Below are positions 9,457 through 16,947 of a stretch of DNA of 64,000 nucleotides, one piece after another. A program made the position numbers and the translations under genes. This DNA is from Bordetella sp. LUAb4 (lineage in GTDB: Bacteria; Pseudomonadota; Gammaproteobacteria; Burkholderiales; Burkholderiaceae_B). The notes below the pieces were generated by a model that was given only the letters and a program-made list of their open reading frames with translations, was not told the origin of the DNA and did not search any database. The stretch lies in assembly GCF_021325795.1 (NCBI RefSeq), contig NZ_JAHPZX010000003.1, forward strand, positions 124,001 to 188,000. The letters are read 5' to 3'. Each line of letters starts with the position of its first letter. Position 1 is the first letter of the stretch.

Positions 9457-10723
9457 GAAAGGACACCGCAGCCGGCCGCCCTTCCAGATGCAGTGTGGTC
9501 GTGGCGGGCGGCGTGCTGGCGATGATCTGGCCGGCCCGCATGACCAGCAGGCGCGTCGCCCGCAGGCGCAGGGCTTCCACGGGGTCGCGTGCCTGCAGCA
9601 GCACCAGATCGGCGCGCTTGCCCACCGCCAATCCCGTTTCGTCCAGGCCCAGGATGCGGGCGGGCGTCTCCGTGACCGCCTGGAAGCACGCACGCATGGC
9701 ATCCTGGCCCGTCATCTGCGCCACGTGCAAGCCCATATGCGCGACTTCCAGCATGTCGGCGCTGCCCAGGCTGTACCACGGGTCCATCACGCAATCATGG
9801 CCAAAGGCCACCGGCACGCCGGCGGCCAGCAGTTCCGGCACGCGCGTCATGCCGCGCCGCTTGGGATAGCTGTCGTGGCGGCCCTGGAGGGTGATGTTGA
9901 TGAGGGGATTGGCGATGACCGCCACGCCGGACTCGGCGATCAGTGGGATCAGCTTGGACACGTAATAGTTGTCCATGGAATGCATGGACGTCAGGTGCGA
10001 GCCGGTCACGCGGCCCTGCAAACCCAGGCGTTGCGTGTGATAAGCCAGGGTTTCGATATGGCGTGAGAGCGGGTCATCGCTTTCATCGCAATGCATGTCC
10101 ACGCGCAAGCCGCGTTCAGCCGCCAGTTCGCACAGGACCCGTACGGATTCCGCGCCGTCCTGCATGGTGCGTTCGAAGTGCGGAATACCGCCGACGACGT
10201 CCACACCCATGTCCAGCGCCCGCGTCAGGTTCGCCAGCGCACCGGGGGCGCGCAGTACGCCGTCCTGGGGGAAGGCCACCAATTGCAGGTCGATGTATGG
10301 GCGTACCCGGTCGCGCACGTGCAGCAGGGCTTCCACCGCCAACAGGCGGGGATCGCAGACATCGACGTGGCTGCGTATGGCCAGCAGGCCGCGGGCGGCG
10401 GCCCAATCGCAATAGGCCAGCGCGCGCTTGACCAACGCGTCCTGGGTCAGCGTGGGTTTGAGCTCACCCCACAGGGCGATGCCTTCCAGCAGGGTGCCGG
10501 AGCGGTTCACGCGCGGTTGCCCGTAGGACAGGGTCGAGTCCATATGGAAATGCGCGTCGATGAAGGGCGGTGCCACCAGTTGCCCGGCCGCATCGACGGT
10601 CTGCCCCGCCTGGACATCCAGCGCCGGCGAAATGGCGGCGATGCGGCCTGCCGCGATGGCGATATCCACCCCGCTGCGCCCGTCGGGCAGATTACAGTTC
10701 TTCAACAGGAAATCAACGGACAT
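9428..10723 (-). CDS. cytosine-deaminase-like amidohydrolase
   Basis: A 431-residue metal-dependent amidohydrolase. The first metal site is DAHFHMDS (His58, His60), followed by VDMHCDESDD and the region VTGSHLTSMHSMDN. A late Asp lies in FGHDCVMDPWYSLGSADML, which is close to the CodA pattern of cytosine deaminases. The start is ATG 10723 with an AAGGGGGGAAG ribosome site; the frame is open further upstream without support. The gene converges on the PhyH gene and is preceded by a repeat-containing intergenic region. Cytosine deaminase or another cyclic amidine/amide hydrolase is the best guess. The HxH motif (HFH rather than the HIH of CodA) leaves the substrate open. Confidence 0.82.
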   Translation of the reverse strand: MSVDFLLKNCNLPDGRSGVDIAIAAGRIAAISPALDVQAGQTVDAAGQLVAPPFIDAHFHMDSTLSYGQPRVNRSGTLLEGIALWGELKPTLTQDALVKRALAYCDWAAARGLLAIRSHVDVCDPRLLAVEALLHVRDRVRPYIDLQLVAFPQDGVLRAPGALANLTRALDMGVDVVGGIPHFERTMQDGAESVRVLCELAAERGLRVDMHCDESDDPLSRHIETLAYHTQRLGLQGRVTGSHLTSMHSMDNYYVSKLIPLIAESGVAVIANPLINITLQGRHDSYPKRRGMTRVPELLAAGVPVAFGHDCVMDPWYSLGSADMLEVAHMGLHVAQMTGQDAMRACFQAVTETPARILGLDETGLAVGKRADLVLLQARDPVEALRLRATRLLVMRAGQIIASTPPATTTLHLEGRPAAVSFLSAGGSTPC

Positions 10724-11136
10724 TCTTCCCCCCTTGCTACCGTTTTGTGTACCTATGTTGCATGCCATGTTGCATGCCCTTGTCGCACGCCCCTCGCGCG
10801 GCCCGCTCATTGCATGCGCCGGGGGTAGCTTATCGGCCGCACCCGTTTTGAACAATATGGCCGCGGATCACCGATCCGTCAGAGCCCCGAATCCGCTATT
10901 CCTAAGCCCAGGGAATTGGGATCTCCGTAATCCGCTATTCCTAAGCGTAGGAAATTTGGATCGCCGTAATTCCACTTTGCCAGCCACTGGGGCGATAGCC
11001 CAGAGCGGGGGGCTTTGGGGGCCACCCCCATATAAATCCCCAAAACGCTCTGCCCCAGCGGGGCAGCAGGCGAACAGCGCATAATTCCGTTTTGTTTGGA
11101 CGGGCGCCTCGGGCGCCCTGTAATCCGGAGGCAATC
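10724..11136. other. 413-bp intergenic region with repeats and hairpins
   Basis: No gene is supported here. It holds the 39-bp tandem repeat (10889-10965), a G-rich stretch near 11005-11025, and a 7-bp perfect hairpin CTGCCCC-AGC-GGGGCAG at 11050-11066 just before panE. The promoters of both flanking divergent genes must lie here. Confidence 0.5.
10889..10965. repeat. 39-bp intergenic tandem repeat, two copies plus a fragment
   Basis: Two units of about 39 bp lie head to tail at 10889-10926 and 10927-10965. Both contain the identical 18-mer AATCCGCTATTCCTAAGC (10890-10907 and 10929-10946), and the rest is closely similar. A third, degraded unit begins at 10966 (CGTAATTCCACTTTGCC). The array sits between the divergent amidohydrolase and panE-like genes. 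Confidence 0.75.
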
Positions 11137-12063
11137 ATGCGTATGTTGTTCCTGGGCGCCGGCGGTACCGGCGGTTATTTCGGCGGCCGTGCGGCGGAAG
11201 CGGGCGTCGATGTCACGTTCCTGGTGCGAGAACCCCGTGCCGCGCGCTTGCGCGAACAGGGTTTGCGCATCAAAAGCCCGCTCGGCGACAGCGTGGTGCA
11301 TCCCAAATTGGTCACGGCCGCTACCCTGGACGGCCACTATGACGTCGTGGTCCTCGGCTGCAAGGCCTACGACCTGGATAGCGCGATGGACGCCATCGCC
11401 CCGGCCATGGGACCGGACTCCGCGGTGCTGCCCATCATGAACGGCATGGCGCATTTCGACGCCTTGGAGCAACGCTTCGAGCCGCATCGCGTGCTGGGCG
11501 GCCTGTGCCAGATCATTGCCACCCTGGGTCCGGACGGCGAAGTGGTGCAGATGGGCAAGAACGCCACGCTGGTCTTCGGCGAACGTGCCGGCGACCCGCG
11601 CAGCGCTCGCTGCGTGGCGCTGGAAAGCGCGCTGGCCAAGGCCAACTTCACGGCCCGGCTCAGCGCCGACATCCATCAGGACAATTGGGAGAAGTTCGTC
11701 TTCCTGTGCACGCTGGCGGCCGCGACCTGCCTGATGCGCGGGCCGGTGGGCCTGATCGTGCGCAGCGACGATGGCGCGGACATCATCTTGTCCATGCTGG
11801 CCGAAGCGCAGGCCATCGCCGCGGCATCGGGGTTCAAGCCGCGGCCGGAGGCGGATGCCGCCGCGCGCAAGATCCTGTCGGATCCCGACAGTCCGGTTAC
11901 CGCGTCCATGTTCCGCGACCTTGACCAGGGCTTGCGCGTGGAGGCCGACCATATCGTCGGCGACATGGTGAAACGCGGCGCCGCCTTGGGCATCGCGACG
12001 CCCTATCTGCGGGTGGCCTACAGCCATCTGCAGGTGTATCTGGCCCAGCGGGCCGCGGGCTGA
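11137..12063 (+). CDS. panE: 2-dehydropantoate 2-reductase (ketopantoate reductase) family protein
   Basis: A 308-residue NADPH-dependent reductase of the ApbA/PanE family. The nucleotide-binding loop GAGGTGGYFGG lies at residues 6-16. The conserved Lys in CKAYDLD, the motif PIMNGMAHFD, and Asn/Glu in DNWEKFVFLC match the family catalytic layout. Start ATG 11137 has GGAG 5 nt upstream. PanE makes pantoate for coenzyme A. Bordetella-type genomes hold several paralogues, many of them next to catabolic genes, so the specific substrate is uncertain and the symbol marks the family only. Confidence 0.85.
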   Translation: MRMLFLGAGGTGGYFGGRAAEAGVDVTFLVREPRAARLREQGLRIKSPLGDSVVHPKLVTAATLDGHYDVVVLGCKAYDLDSAMDAIAPAMGPDSAVLPIMNGMAHFDALEQRFEPHRVLGGLCQIIATLGPDGEVVQMGKNATLVFGERAGDPRSARCVALESALAKANFTARLSADIHQDNWEKFVFLCTLAAATCLMRGPVGLIVRSDDGADIILSMLAEAQAIAAASGFKPRPEADAAARKILSDPDSPVTASMFRDLDQGLRVEADHIVGDMVKRGAALGIATPYLRVAYSHLQVYLAQRAAG

Positions 12064-12231
12064 ACGCGCGGGGGCGGCGGGCCGGACACCTCCCGGACTG
12101 TGGCGGAAACGCCCACGTCCGGCGACAGGAGTTGTCACCAGTCTGTCTAATTGTTTGTAAACTGGCACGTTATCCTGGCCCGGGCAGCCTCGCCCCGGCC
12201 ATCACTTGTCTAGGGATGTGGCCCGGGAATC

Positions 12232-12675
12232 ATGAAACTGCAATCGATCGTCGCGGGCGCTGTCCTCGCGGTGGGACTGCTGGGCGGCGCGAATGCCGCC
12301 AATAGCAGCAGCAAGGACCTCGTGCTGGCCTATTACCGCATGATGTTCCAGGACAAGGAGGTCGAGCAGGCGATGAATACCTACGTCAACAAGAACCTGA
12401 TCCAGCACGATCCCTATCTGGGCGACGGCGCGGCGGCGATGACCGACTTTTTCGTGCCCTACTTCGAGCAGCATCCCCAGGCCAGCGCCGAAATCAAACG
12501 GGTGGTTGCCGAAGGGGATATCGTCGTCGTGCACGCCTTTTGGAAAGAAACGCCCGAAGACACGGGGCAGTCCATGGTCGACATCTTCCGCGTCGAAAAC
12601 AGCAAGATCGTCGAGCACTGGAATGTCAGCCAGGATATTCCCGACAATCCTGCCAACAAGAACACGATGTTCTAA
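12232..12675 (+). CDS. secreted SnoaL-like / NTF2-fold protein
   Basis: A 147-residue protein with a clear Sec signal peptide (MKLQSIVAGAVLAVGLLGG, likely cut after ANA) and a single NTF2-fold domain. The run NKNLIQHDPYLGDGAAAM and the end FRVENSKIVEHWNVSQDIP are typical of SnoaL-like 'predicted aldol condensation' proteins. It therefore probably acts in the periplasm. No operon partner is evident. The molecular role of this subgroup is not known to me. Confidence 0.8.
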   Translation: MKLQSIVAGAVLAVGLLGGANAANSSSKDLVLAYYRMMFQDKEVEQAMNTYVNKNLIQHDPYLGDGAAAMTDFFVPYFEQHPQASAEIKRVVAEGDIVVVHAFWKETPEDTGQSMVDIFRVENSKIVEHWNVSQDIPDNPANKNTMF

Positions 12676-12759
12676 GCAGGATTGTTCCCAGCAGTTCCTG
12701 GCTGGGATGTACGAGCCCGGTGCTCCGGACATCAAAAGTCCACCCGGCGTCGTACGACA

Positions 12760-12788
12760 GGAAACTCAATGCGGCTTTCCGTTACTGA
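12760..12788 (+). promoter_or_regulatory. weak HrpL-like box upstream of the 105-residue protein
   Basis: GGAAAC-N16-TTACTGA. It has the same spacing as the four strong boxes of the island (GGAAC[C/T]-N16-CTACTCA) but mismatches in both halves. It ends 74 nt before the GTG start at 12863. It is supportable only because of the neighbouring island. Confidence 0.3.
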
Positions 12789-12862
12789 GCGCTGCGGTGT
12801 CCGCGTTGGATATCCGCGGACACTTTAGCGCCGGGCAATGGCCCGCGCATGGGAGAGGTAAC

Positions 12863-13180
12863 GTGACTGCGATTTCAGCACAAACCTTCGGGCCGGCCGA
12901 CCCGTCATGCTACGAGGATGCGGAGGAAATGCCTGAAGAGGAATTCGCCGAGCTGATAGAGAGCTGGGAAGCCGAAAGCACGGGGCAGAATTGGGTGGAA
13001 ACGGCCTCTTCCATGCCTGTAATGCATGGGGCAGCGCGTGTGATCATCTCGATCAATGGCGCGCTCCAGAGCGAGTCCGGGCACGAAGGCCAAGAGGGCA
13101 TGGTCGTGCGGCGCGATCCCGGTGAGTTGATCGGTTCAGGGCGGCGCTATATTCCTCCAGCCAACAAGTTCTTCGCGTAG
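12863..13180 (+). CDS. small acidic protein of unknown function, possible member of the island family
   Basis: A 105-residue protein I do not recognise. It starts at GTG 12863 behind a good GGGAGAGGT ribosome site. The frame is open upstream but without a better start. The first half is strongly acidic (YEDAEEMPEEEFAELIES), the second half is mixed, and there is no signal peptide or membrane segment. The N-terminus and acidic block loosely resemble the protein ending at 15871 (both begin MTA[V/I] and have an acidic tract followed by an ES[M/W]EA motif). A weak HrpL-like box lies upstream. It may be a further effector-like member outside the main cluster, but this is inference. Confidence 0.55.
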   Translation: MTAISAQTFGPADPSCYEDAEEMPEEEFAELIESWEAESTGQNWVETASSMPVMHGAARVIISINGALQSESGHEGQEGMVVRRDPGELIGSGRRYIPPANKFFA

Positions 13181-13241
13181 ACACGAGGCCCGCCGGCGAG
13201 ATGAAGCGGCCGGCCGCGGTGACGCGAGTCGGGAGCAAAGC

Positions 13242-13766
13242 ATGTCTTTTCGTATTTATCTCGCTGGTTTCGATGTCTTCCGGCCCGATGCCATGGCACA
13301 TGGCCGGGCGCTTCAGGCGCTGTGCGCGCAGGTGGGCATCGAAGGCTTGTATCCGCTGGATCATCAAGCGCCGGCGGGACTCGCCGGTGCGGACCTGGCG
13401 CAGTGGATCTATCGCGCCAATGTGCGGCTGATCCAGTCCGCCGATGCGGTGATGGCCAATCTCAACCCTTTTCGCGGCAAGGAGCCTGATTCCGGCACGG
13501 CTTTCGAAGTCGGTTACGCCATTGCGCTGGGTAAGCCGGTATGGGCCTACACCCAGCAAGCGGGCAGCATCGTCGAACAGGTTAGCGTGGGCCAAGCCTG
13601 CGACGCGGCAGGCCCGCGGCACGTCGATGCCAACGGCTACACGGTGGAGGATTTCGGCATGAACCTGAACCTGATGCTGGCGTGTAGCGCCACGGTGGTG
13701 GTGGGCGATGCGGGGGAATGCCTGCATCGCATCGCTCGACATCTTGGCCGGATTCAAACGCCGTGA
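13242..13766 (+). CDS. nucleoside 2-deoxyribosyltransferase family protein
   Basis: A 174-residue cytosolic protein of the nucleoside 2-deoxyribosyltransferase family, which exchanges bases on deoxyribonucleosides. It begins MSFRIYLAGFDVF (the strand and loop that bind the sugar). It carries DAVMANLNPFRGKEPDSGTA, then FEVGYAIALGKPVWAY with the predicted catalytic Glu, and ends with a region NLNLMLACSATVVVGD. A degraded copy of its last 100 bp or so lies at 18157-18250, on the far side of the accessory island. Confidence 0.86.
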   Translation: MSFRIYLAGFDVFRPDAMAHGRALQALCAQVGIEGLYPLDHQAPAGLAGADLAQWIYRANVRLIQSADAVMANLNPFRGKEPDSGTAFEVGYAIALGKPVWAYTQQAGSIVEQVSVGQACDAAGPRHVDANGYTVEDFGMNLNLMLACSATVVVGDAGECLHRIARHLGRIQTP

Positions 13767-13872
13767 ACGGTGGTCTGGGCTAGCCGTATGCGGCCACCGG
13801 TACGCGTGCTGCGCATCAGGCCAAGCCGATGCTACGGAGCGCGTCGCTCACGAATGCACCGGATTCCTTATC

Positions 13873-14511
13873 TTACTTACCACCCCACATAGACTTTACG
13901 CGCAGCCAGAGCGAGGCTGCTGTATCGCTGATCTCCGTCCCTACATCCTTTACGCCCTGCCATAACGAAGTTCCTGCATCGCTGATCGTCGTCAATGCAG
14001 ACTCCAGGCTGTCATTCAGGCTTTCGCACGCGCTAGTCAAAACGCGTCTCCACGAAGGATCATCTTCCCACGCGACGCCTCCCCCATAGGATCCGGTAGC
14101 GCCGCCTGTTTCCTTCTTGTCTCCATCAACCTTTTGCGTTTCCGCTTTCGACGATGTAGACGTACCGCTCGACGCTTCGAAGGCTGTCGACGCAGGCCAC
14201 GAGACGGCAGGATTCACCTGAGCGTCCTTCGCTTGAAGCTGCTGCGTGTCTGCTGCAGGAGGGGTAGCGGGATCACGGGGCACGGTCCCAAAATGCGCTG
14301 CTTTTCTTGCTCCCGAAGGAAACCGCGGCCGAAACAATCGCTGTGCAGGCATCGGCGTAGCCTGCGACATGTCGCTCTCCTCCAGCGGCGGGAGCATCTG
14401 CCGTTCAGTGTCCTCCAAGGCCGCCAAGTCTGCATGCGCATCATGCGCGACGCTGTTGTCGCCATTGCCCGAGAGGGGGCCCAGTAAATGAATTCTGCTA
14501 TCGACTTCCAT
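13873..14511 (-). CDS. effector-like protein of unknown function (island family, member 1)
   Basis: A 212-residue hydrophilic protein with no recognised domain. Residues 1-35 resemble the N-termini of the proteins starting at 15588 and 17394 (M-[E/Q/K]-[V/I]-[D/E], then [S/A][G/D]N and a Ser-x-x-His motif). The middle is rich in Ser, Thr, Pro and Lys and looks disordered. The C-terminus (SACESLNDSLESALTTISD onward) is amphipathic with regular Trp/Leu spacing. There is no signal peptide. The ribosome site is AGGAAGGAT before ATG 14511. The gene has its own HrpL-like box ending 104 nt upstream. A type III substrate is my inference from promoter type and architecture. Confidence 0.7.
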   Translation of the reverse strand: MEVDSRIHLLGPLSGNGDNSVAHDAHADLAALEDTERQMLPPLEESDMSQATPMPAQRLFRPRFPSGARKAAHFGTVPRDPATPPAADTQQLQAKDAQVNPAVSWPASTAFEASSGTSTSSKAETQKVDGDKKETGGATGSYGGGVAWEDDPSWRRVLTSACESLNDSLESALTTISDAGTSLWQGVKDVGTEISDTAASLWLRVKSMWGGK

Positions 14512-14615
14512 GCGATCCTTCCTGTAATTGGACGGCTGAGACTTGCTCGACCTGCCGGTTCAAAATAACGATTGAGAAAAAACGCGAAGGTCTATTTCCC
14601 ATTTTCTACCCCCGG

Positions 14616-14644
14616 TGAGTAGAGCGGCGTGCGCTGTCGGTTCC
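14616..14644 (-). promoter_or_regulatory. HrpL-like promoter box of island member 1
   Basis: Read on the minus strand: GGAACC at 14644-14639, 16 bases, CTACTCA at 14622-14616. HrpL-dependent promoters have GGAACC-N15/16-CCACNNA, so only one defined base differs. The box ends 104 nt before ATG 14511. The leader contains the segment CTGAGACTTGCTCGACCTGCCG (plus-strand reading, 14535 onward, nearly identical before 16485) and short AGAAAA/TTTTCT arms. Confidence 0.8.
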
Positions 14645-14767
14645 TGGCAAGCAGCGGCATGTGTTTTGACCGGTTATTGACGATCGCATTGCCGGCGCGC
14701 GATAGCTTCAAGTGGCCTGATGCCCGGCACTGATGAAGAGACACTGCATGAAGCAGGCTTGCTCATC

Positions 14768-15037
14768 TCATGCTTTCGTGGCCCTGGCTGAGTTCGTGCG
14801 CTGAACATCGTGAGTCGCGTCCACGTGCTGTGTTTGTTCTTCCAAGACCTTTTGCAGCGCCTCCTGCTGCGCCGTCGTCAAACGGCAAGGTGTCAGTTTT
14901 GCCGCGGTCATGTCATCCGCGTTCTCCGAGCTTTCTTGCAGCCCTATCAAGAGACGATCATCGCACTCGGGTACCTGGTTGCCCGCGAGATGGTTTTGAG
15001 ACTGCATCGGTCCATTGCTTGTGCTGACGATACTCAT
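14768..15037 (-). CDS. small protein of unknown function in the island (member 2)
   Basis: An 89-residue hydrophilic protein. I start it at ATG 15037 because AGGAGA lies 7 nt upstream; the frame is open ten codons further without a site. It begins MSIVSTSNGPMQSQNHLAGN, which is reminiscent of the other members. The second half forms a Gln/Glu-rich helix (TTAQQEALQKVLEEQTQHVD) that could be a coiled coil. No homologue is recognised. It may be read from the promoter of the gene starting at 15588 or from its own weak box at 15148-15176. A chaperone or a small effector would both fit the size and charge. Confidence 0.6.
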   Translation of the reverse strand: MSIVSTSNGPMQSQNHLAGNQVPECDDRLLIGLQESSENADDMTAAKLTPCRLTTAQQEALQKVLEEQTQHVDATHDVQRTNSARATKA

Positions 15038-15147
15038 GATCTTTCTCCTGGAAGTGAATGTGTTCAAGAAAAAAGAGACGCGGTCCGTACCCCATCATTT
15101 ATCCCGGTGTCGGGATCTGGTGGTTCAGACGCATCTCTTTTTTCAAG

Positions 15148-15176
15148 TGGAGCGGGAGCTTATGCTCGGCGGTTCT
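15148..15176 (-). promoter_or_regulatory. degenerate HrpL-like box before island member 2
   Basis: Minus-strand reading: AGAACC, 16 bases, CGCTCCA. The upstream hexamer differs from the strong boxes by one base, but the downstream part is poor. It ends 110 nt before ATG 15037, close to the 103-104 nt of the strong members, and it overlaps the 3' end of the next gene. The inverted repeat AAAAAAGAGACGC / GCATCTCTTTTTT (15068-15143) lies just downstream, as in the other leaders. Confidence 0.28.
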
Positions 15177-15588
15177 GCGGGAGGTGTAACGCCAAAGATT
15201 GTCCACCCGCTGCCATCAAGCCGGCTGTCCTCAATACTGCACCCAGTTTCGTGTCGAATTCGCACTGCTTGGGCGAATTTATCTGGATGCCGCCGGCGGC
15301 GATCGATCGCACTGCGGTACCGATTTTCTCGTCCCATTCGCCTTGCATGAACGGCGACGTTGCATGCTCGGCCTTCATGAACACAGAATTCGCCGTTTCG
15401 CGTACGCTGCCCCAAGCTTTGCCCAACCACGAATCCGCGCTCTCCATTTCGATCTTGAGCTGCTTGCCTTGTCCTTCTTCTCCCGTTCCCTCCATGGTTC
15501 CCAAGCCTTCAAGCGCACTATGCGCAGTGCTGGAGGTGTCATTGTCCGCAAGCGGGGTTGGGGCGTAGGTTTGCTTATCGATTTGCAT
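15160..15588 (-). CDS. effector-like protein, paralogue A (island member 3)
   Basis: A 142-residue protein starting at ATG 15588 with AGGAAAAG upstream. It is a clear paralogue of the protein at 16948-17394. Shared features are the N-terminus (MQIDKQTYAPTPLADNDTSS against MKIESQTNLPTSLAGNDASS), the block ADSWLGKAWGSVRETANSV, the block FMQGEWDEKIGTAVRSIAAGG, and the end. An acidic linker lies between residues 35 and 60. There is no signal peptide or TM. Its box, leader and 3' flank are duplicated along with the gene. The family is unknown to me; HrpL-type expression suggests a secreted substrate. Confidence 0.72.
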   Translation of the reverse strand: MQIDKQTYAPTPLADNDTSSTAHSALEGLGTMEGTGEEGQGKQLKIEMESADSWLGKAWGSVRETANSVFMKAEHATSPFMQGEWDEKIGTAVRSIAAGGIQINSPKQCEFDTKLGAVLRTAGLMAAGGQSLALHLPQNRRA

Positions 15589-15650
15589 GCGATCTTTTCC
15601 TGAGTTGGGCGACTGAGAGTTGCTCGGCCGGCCGATTAAGAGATAAGGGT

Positions 15651-15686
15651 TAAGAAAAAAGAGACGACGTCGTGTCTTATTTCTTA
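15651..15686 (-). promoter_or_regulatory. 36-bp near-palindrome in the mRNA leader of island member 3
   Basis: Eighteen-base arms pair at 16 of 18 positions around the centre ACGACGTCGT. It begins exactly 6 nt after the HrpL-like box, so the transcript would start with, or very near, this stem-loop. The same element lies at the same place before the gene starting at 17394. Confidence 0.7.
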
Positions 15687-15692
15687 GCCGGT

Positions 15693-15721
15693 TGAGTAGA
15701 TGGGAGCGCGTGGTTAGTTCC
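15693..15721 (-). promoter_or_regulatory. HrpL-like promoter box of island member 3
   Basis: Minus-strand reading: GGAACT (15721-15716), 16 bases, CTACTCA (15699-15693). It ends 104 nt before ATG 15588. Box, spacer and leader are nearly identical to those at 17499-17527. Confidence 0.82.
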
Positions 15722-15870
15722 GGGTAAGCATCGCCAACGGCCTTGATTGCATGTTGACGATCGATCTTGGGCGATGAGCGGGTGTCCACAGCGCTTCGCC
15801 CACCTGCCCCGCGCGGCTAAATCACGATGAATAGTGAATCGCGCACTTCAAGCGCGAGATGATCTGACGA

Positions 15871-16485
15871 CTACGCCGCCGGCTGTAGCAATTGGCTCTT
15901 GCTTTCAGCTTTGGCGGCGGCCAAGCGGGCATTCTCAGCCGCGAGCGCTGCTAGCGCGGCATCGAGATCTAACGGCTTGGCCGGTGTGCGTGTCTTGGCT
16001 GGTACGGGTGGCTCTTTCGGCGGAAAGAGCTTTTGAAGAATCGACCGTGGTCCTTTCGTGATCATTGCCCATGTATCATTGACCGCCTTCCCTACAGTCT
16101 GCCAGGCCGAGAGTCCGTCATTGTTTTCAACAGGTCGGATTTCCCTCGAGACGCCAGCATCGTTTGCCTCCCTTGGGACTATCAGCGCTCGCCCTGGCTT
16201 ATATGCTGACAGTGGCCGCACTTCGCGCTCCTCGGTGTCGTAGTACGTGCCGATCGCGAGAGATGGGTGTGTGCTCGCGCTCGCGCCATCCTTTCGTACG
16301 CATGTGCCGAGGAAAGCTTGCTCGTCTGGCTTCTTGCCTGCTTCCATCGATTCGAAGTATTCGATGATGGAGTCTTCATCGCATTCGTATATCTCCAAGC
16401 CTCCATAAGACTCAAGCTGAGGGTTGTGGGCACCATTGTCCTGGGACTGGACCGCTACATCGGATCTGCTTACGACAGCTGTCAT
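15871..16485 (-). CDS. effector-like protein of unknown function (island member 4)
   Basis: A 204-residue protein, unrecognised. ATG 16485 has AGGAAGGAAG upstream. Residues 10-55 hold SQDNGAHNPQLESYGGLEIY and an acidic patch (ECDEDSIIEYFESMEAG). The middle contains a Tyr/Pro-rich segment (LSAYKPGRALIVPREA). The C-terminal 50 residues are Pro/Lys followed by an Ala-rich helix (LDAALAALAAENARLAAAKA). There is no signal peptide. A truncated copy lies at 17740-17898. The gene has its own strong HrpL-like box. Secretion is inferred, not shown. Confidence 0.72.
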   Translation of the reverse strand: MTAVVSRSDVAVQSQDNGAHNPQLESYGGLEIYECDEDSIIEYFESMEAGKKPDEQAFLGTCVRKDGASASTHPSLAIGTYYDTEEREVRPLSAYKPGRALIVPREANDAGVSREIRPVENNDGLSAWQTVGKAVNDTWAMITKGPRSILQKLFPPKEPPVPAKTRTPAKPLDLDAALAALAAENARLAAAKAESKSQLLQPAA

Positions 16486-16545
16486 GATCTTCCTTCCTGT
16501 AGTTAGGGCGGCTGAGACTTGCTCGACCTGCCGACTAAAAATGAA

Positions 16546-16582
16546 TAGGAAAAGAGAGTCGATTCTTGTCTCTCAATTCCTA
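16546..16582 (-). promoter_or_regulatory. leader inverted repeat of island member 4
   Basis: Thirteen-base arms TAGGAAAAGAGAG (16546-16558) and CTCTCAATTCCTA (16570-16582) pair at 11 of 13 positions. They start 6 nt after the HrpL-like box, the same spacing as in members 3 and 5 although the sequence differs. Confidence 0.6.
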
Positions 16583-16588
16583 GCGGGC

Positions 16589-16617
16589 TGAGTAGGTCGG
16601 AGGCCAGCTGAAGTTCC
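16589..16617 (-). promoter_or_regulatory. HrpL-like promoter box of island member 4
   Basis: Minus-strand reading: GGAACT (16617-16612), 16 bases, CTACTCA (16595-16589). It ends 103 nt before ATG 16485. Confidence 0.82.
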
Positions 16618-16814
16618 CAGTGATCTGCTGTCAGCGTTCTTTCGAGCGAAGGGTGTCAGCCGTTTTGATATGGGGCGGTCGGCAATTCGCTGCGCCGGTG
16701 AATTGTCCGTATATCTCTGTCGTTGCTTGTGCCGTTCCGCTGGTTGCTGGTTCTTCTTACGGTCCAGGGCGTTAATGGCACGTATGGCGGTCTGCTCCGC
16801 CCGCAGTTCGAAGG

Positions 16815-16947
16815 GCCGAAACTCGCTTGAGCTGTGGGCCTACAAATAACGATCAAGGAAAAAGAGACGCTGTCCGTATCCCATCATTTATCCCGGTGTC
16901 GGGATCCGGCAGCTCGGACGCATCCCTTTTTCAAGTGAGGCGGGAGC
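16815..16947. repeat. orphan leader and flank copy; the gene it preceded is gone
   Basis: Bases 16860-16947 match 15069-15159 (for example CCCATCATTTATCCCGGTGT is present in both, then CGGGAGCTTATGCTCGG). Bases 16815-16865 resemble the leader before 14511 (AAATAACGAT and the GAGACTTGCTCGACCTG segment). In the first copy the leader precedes the gene ending at 14768. Here no comparable gene follows at 16618-16815. A 66-codon frame ending at 16656 is not convincing. Confidence 0.6.

Noticed and set aside
15066-15145. Inverted repeat AAAAAAGAGACGC/GCATCTCTTTTTT read as a simple terminator
   Set aside because: The same motif lies in the other leaders at a fixed place after the promoter box, so a leader structure explains it better, although a terminator role cannot be excluded.
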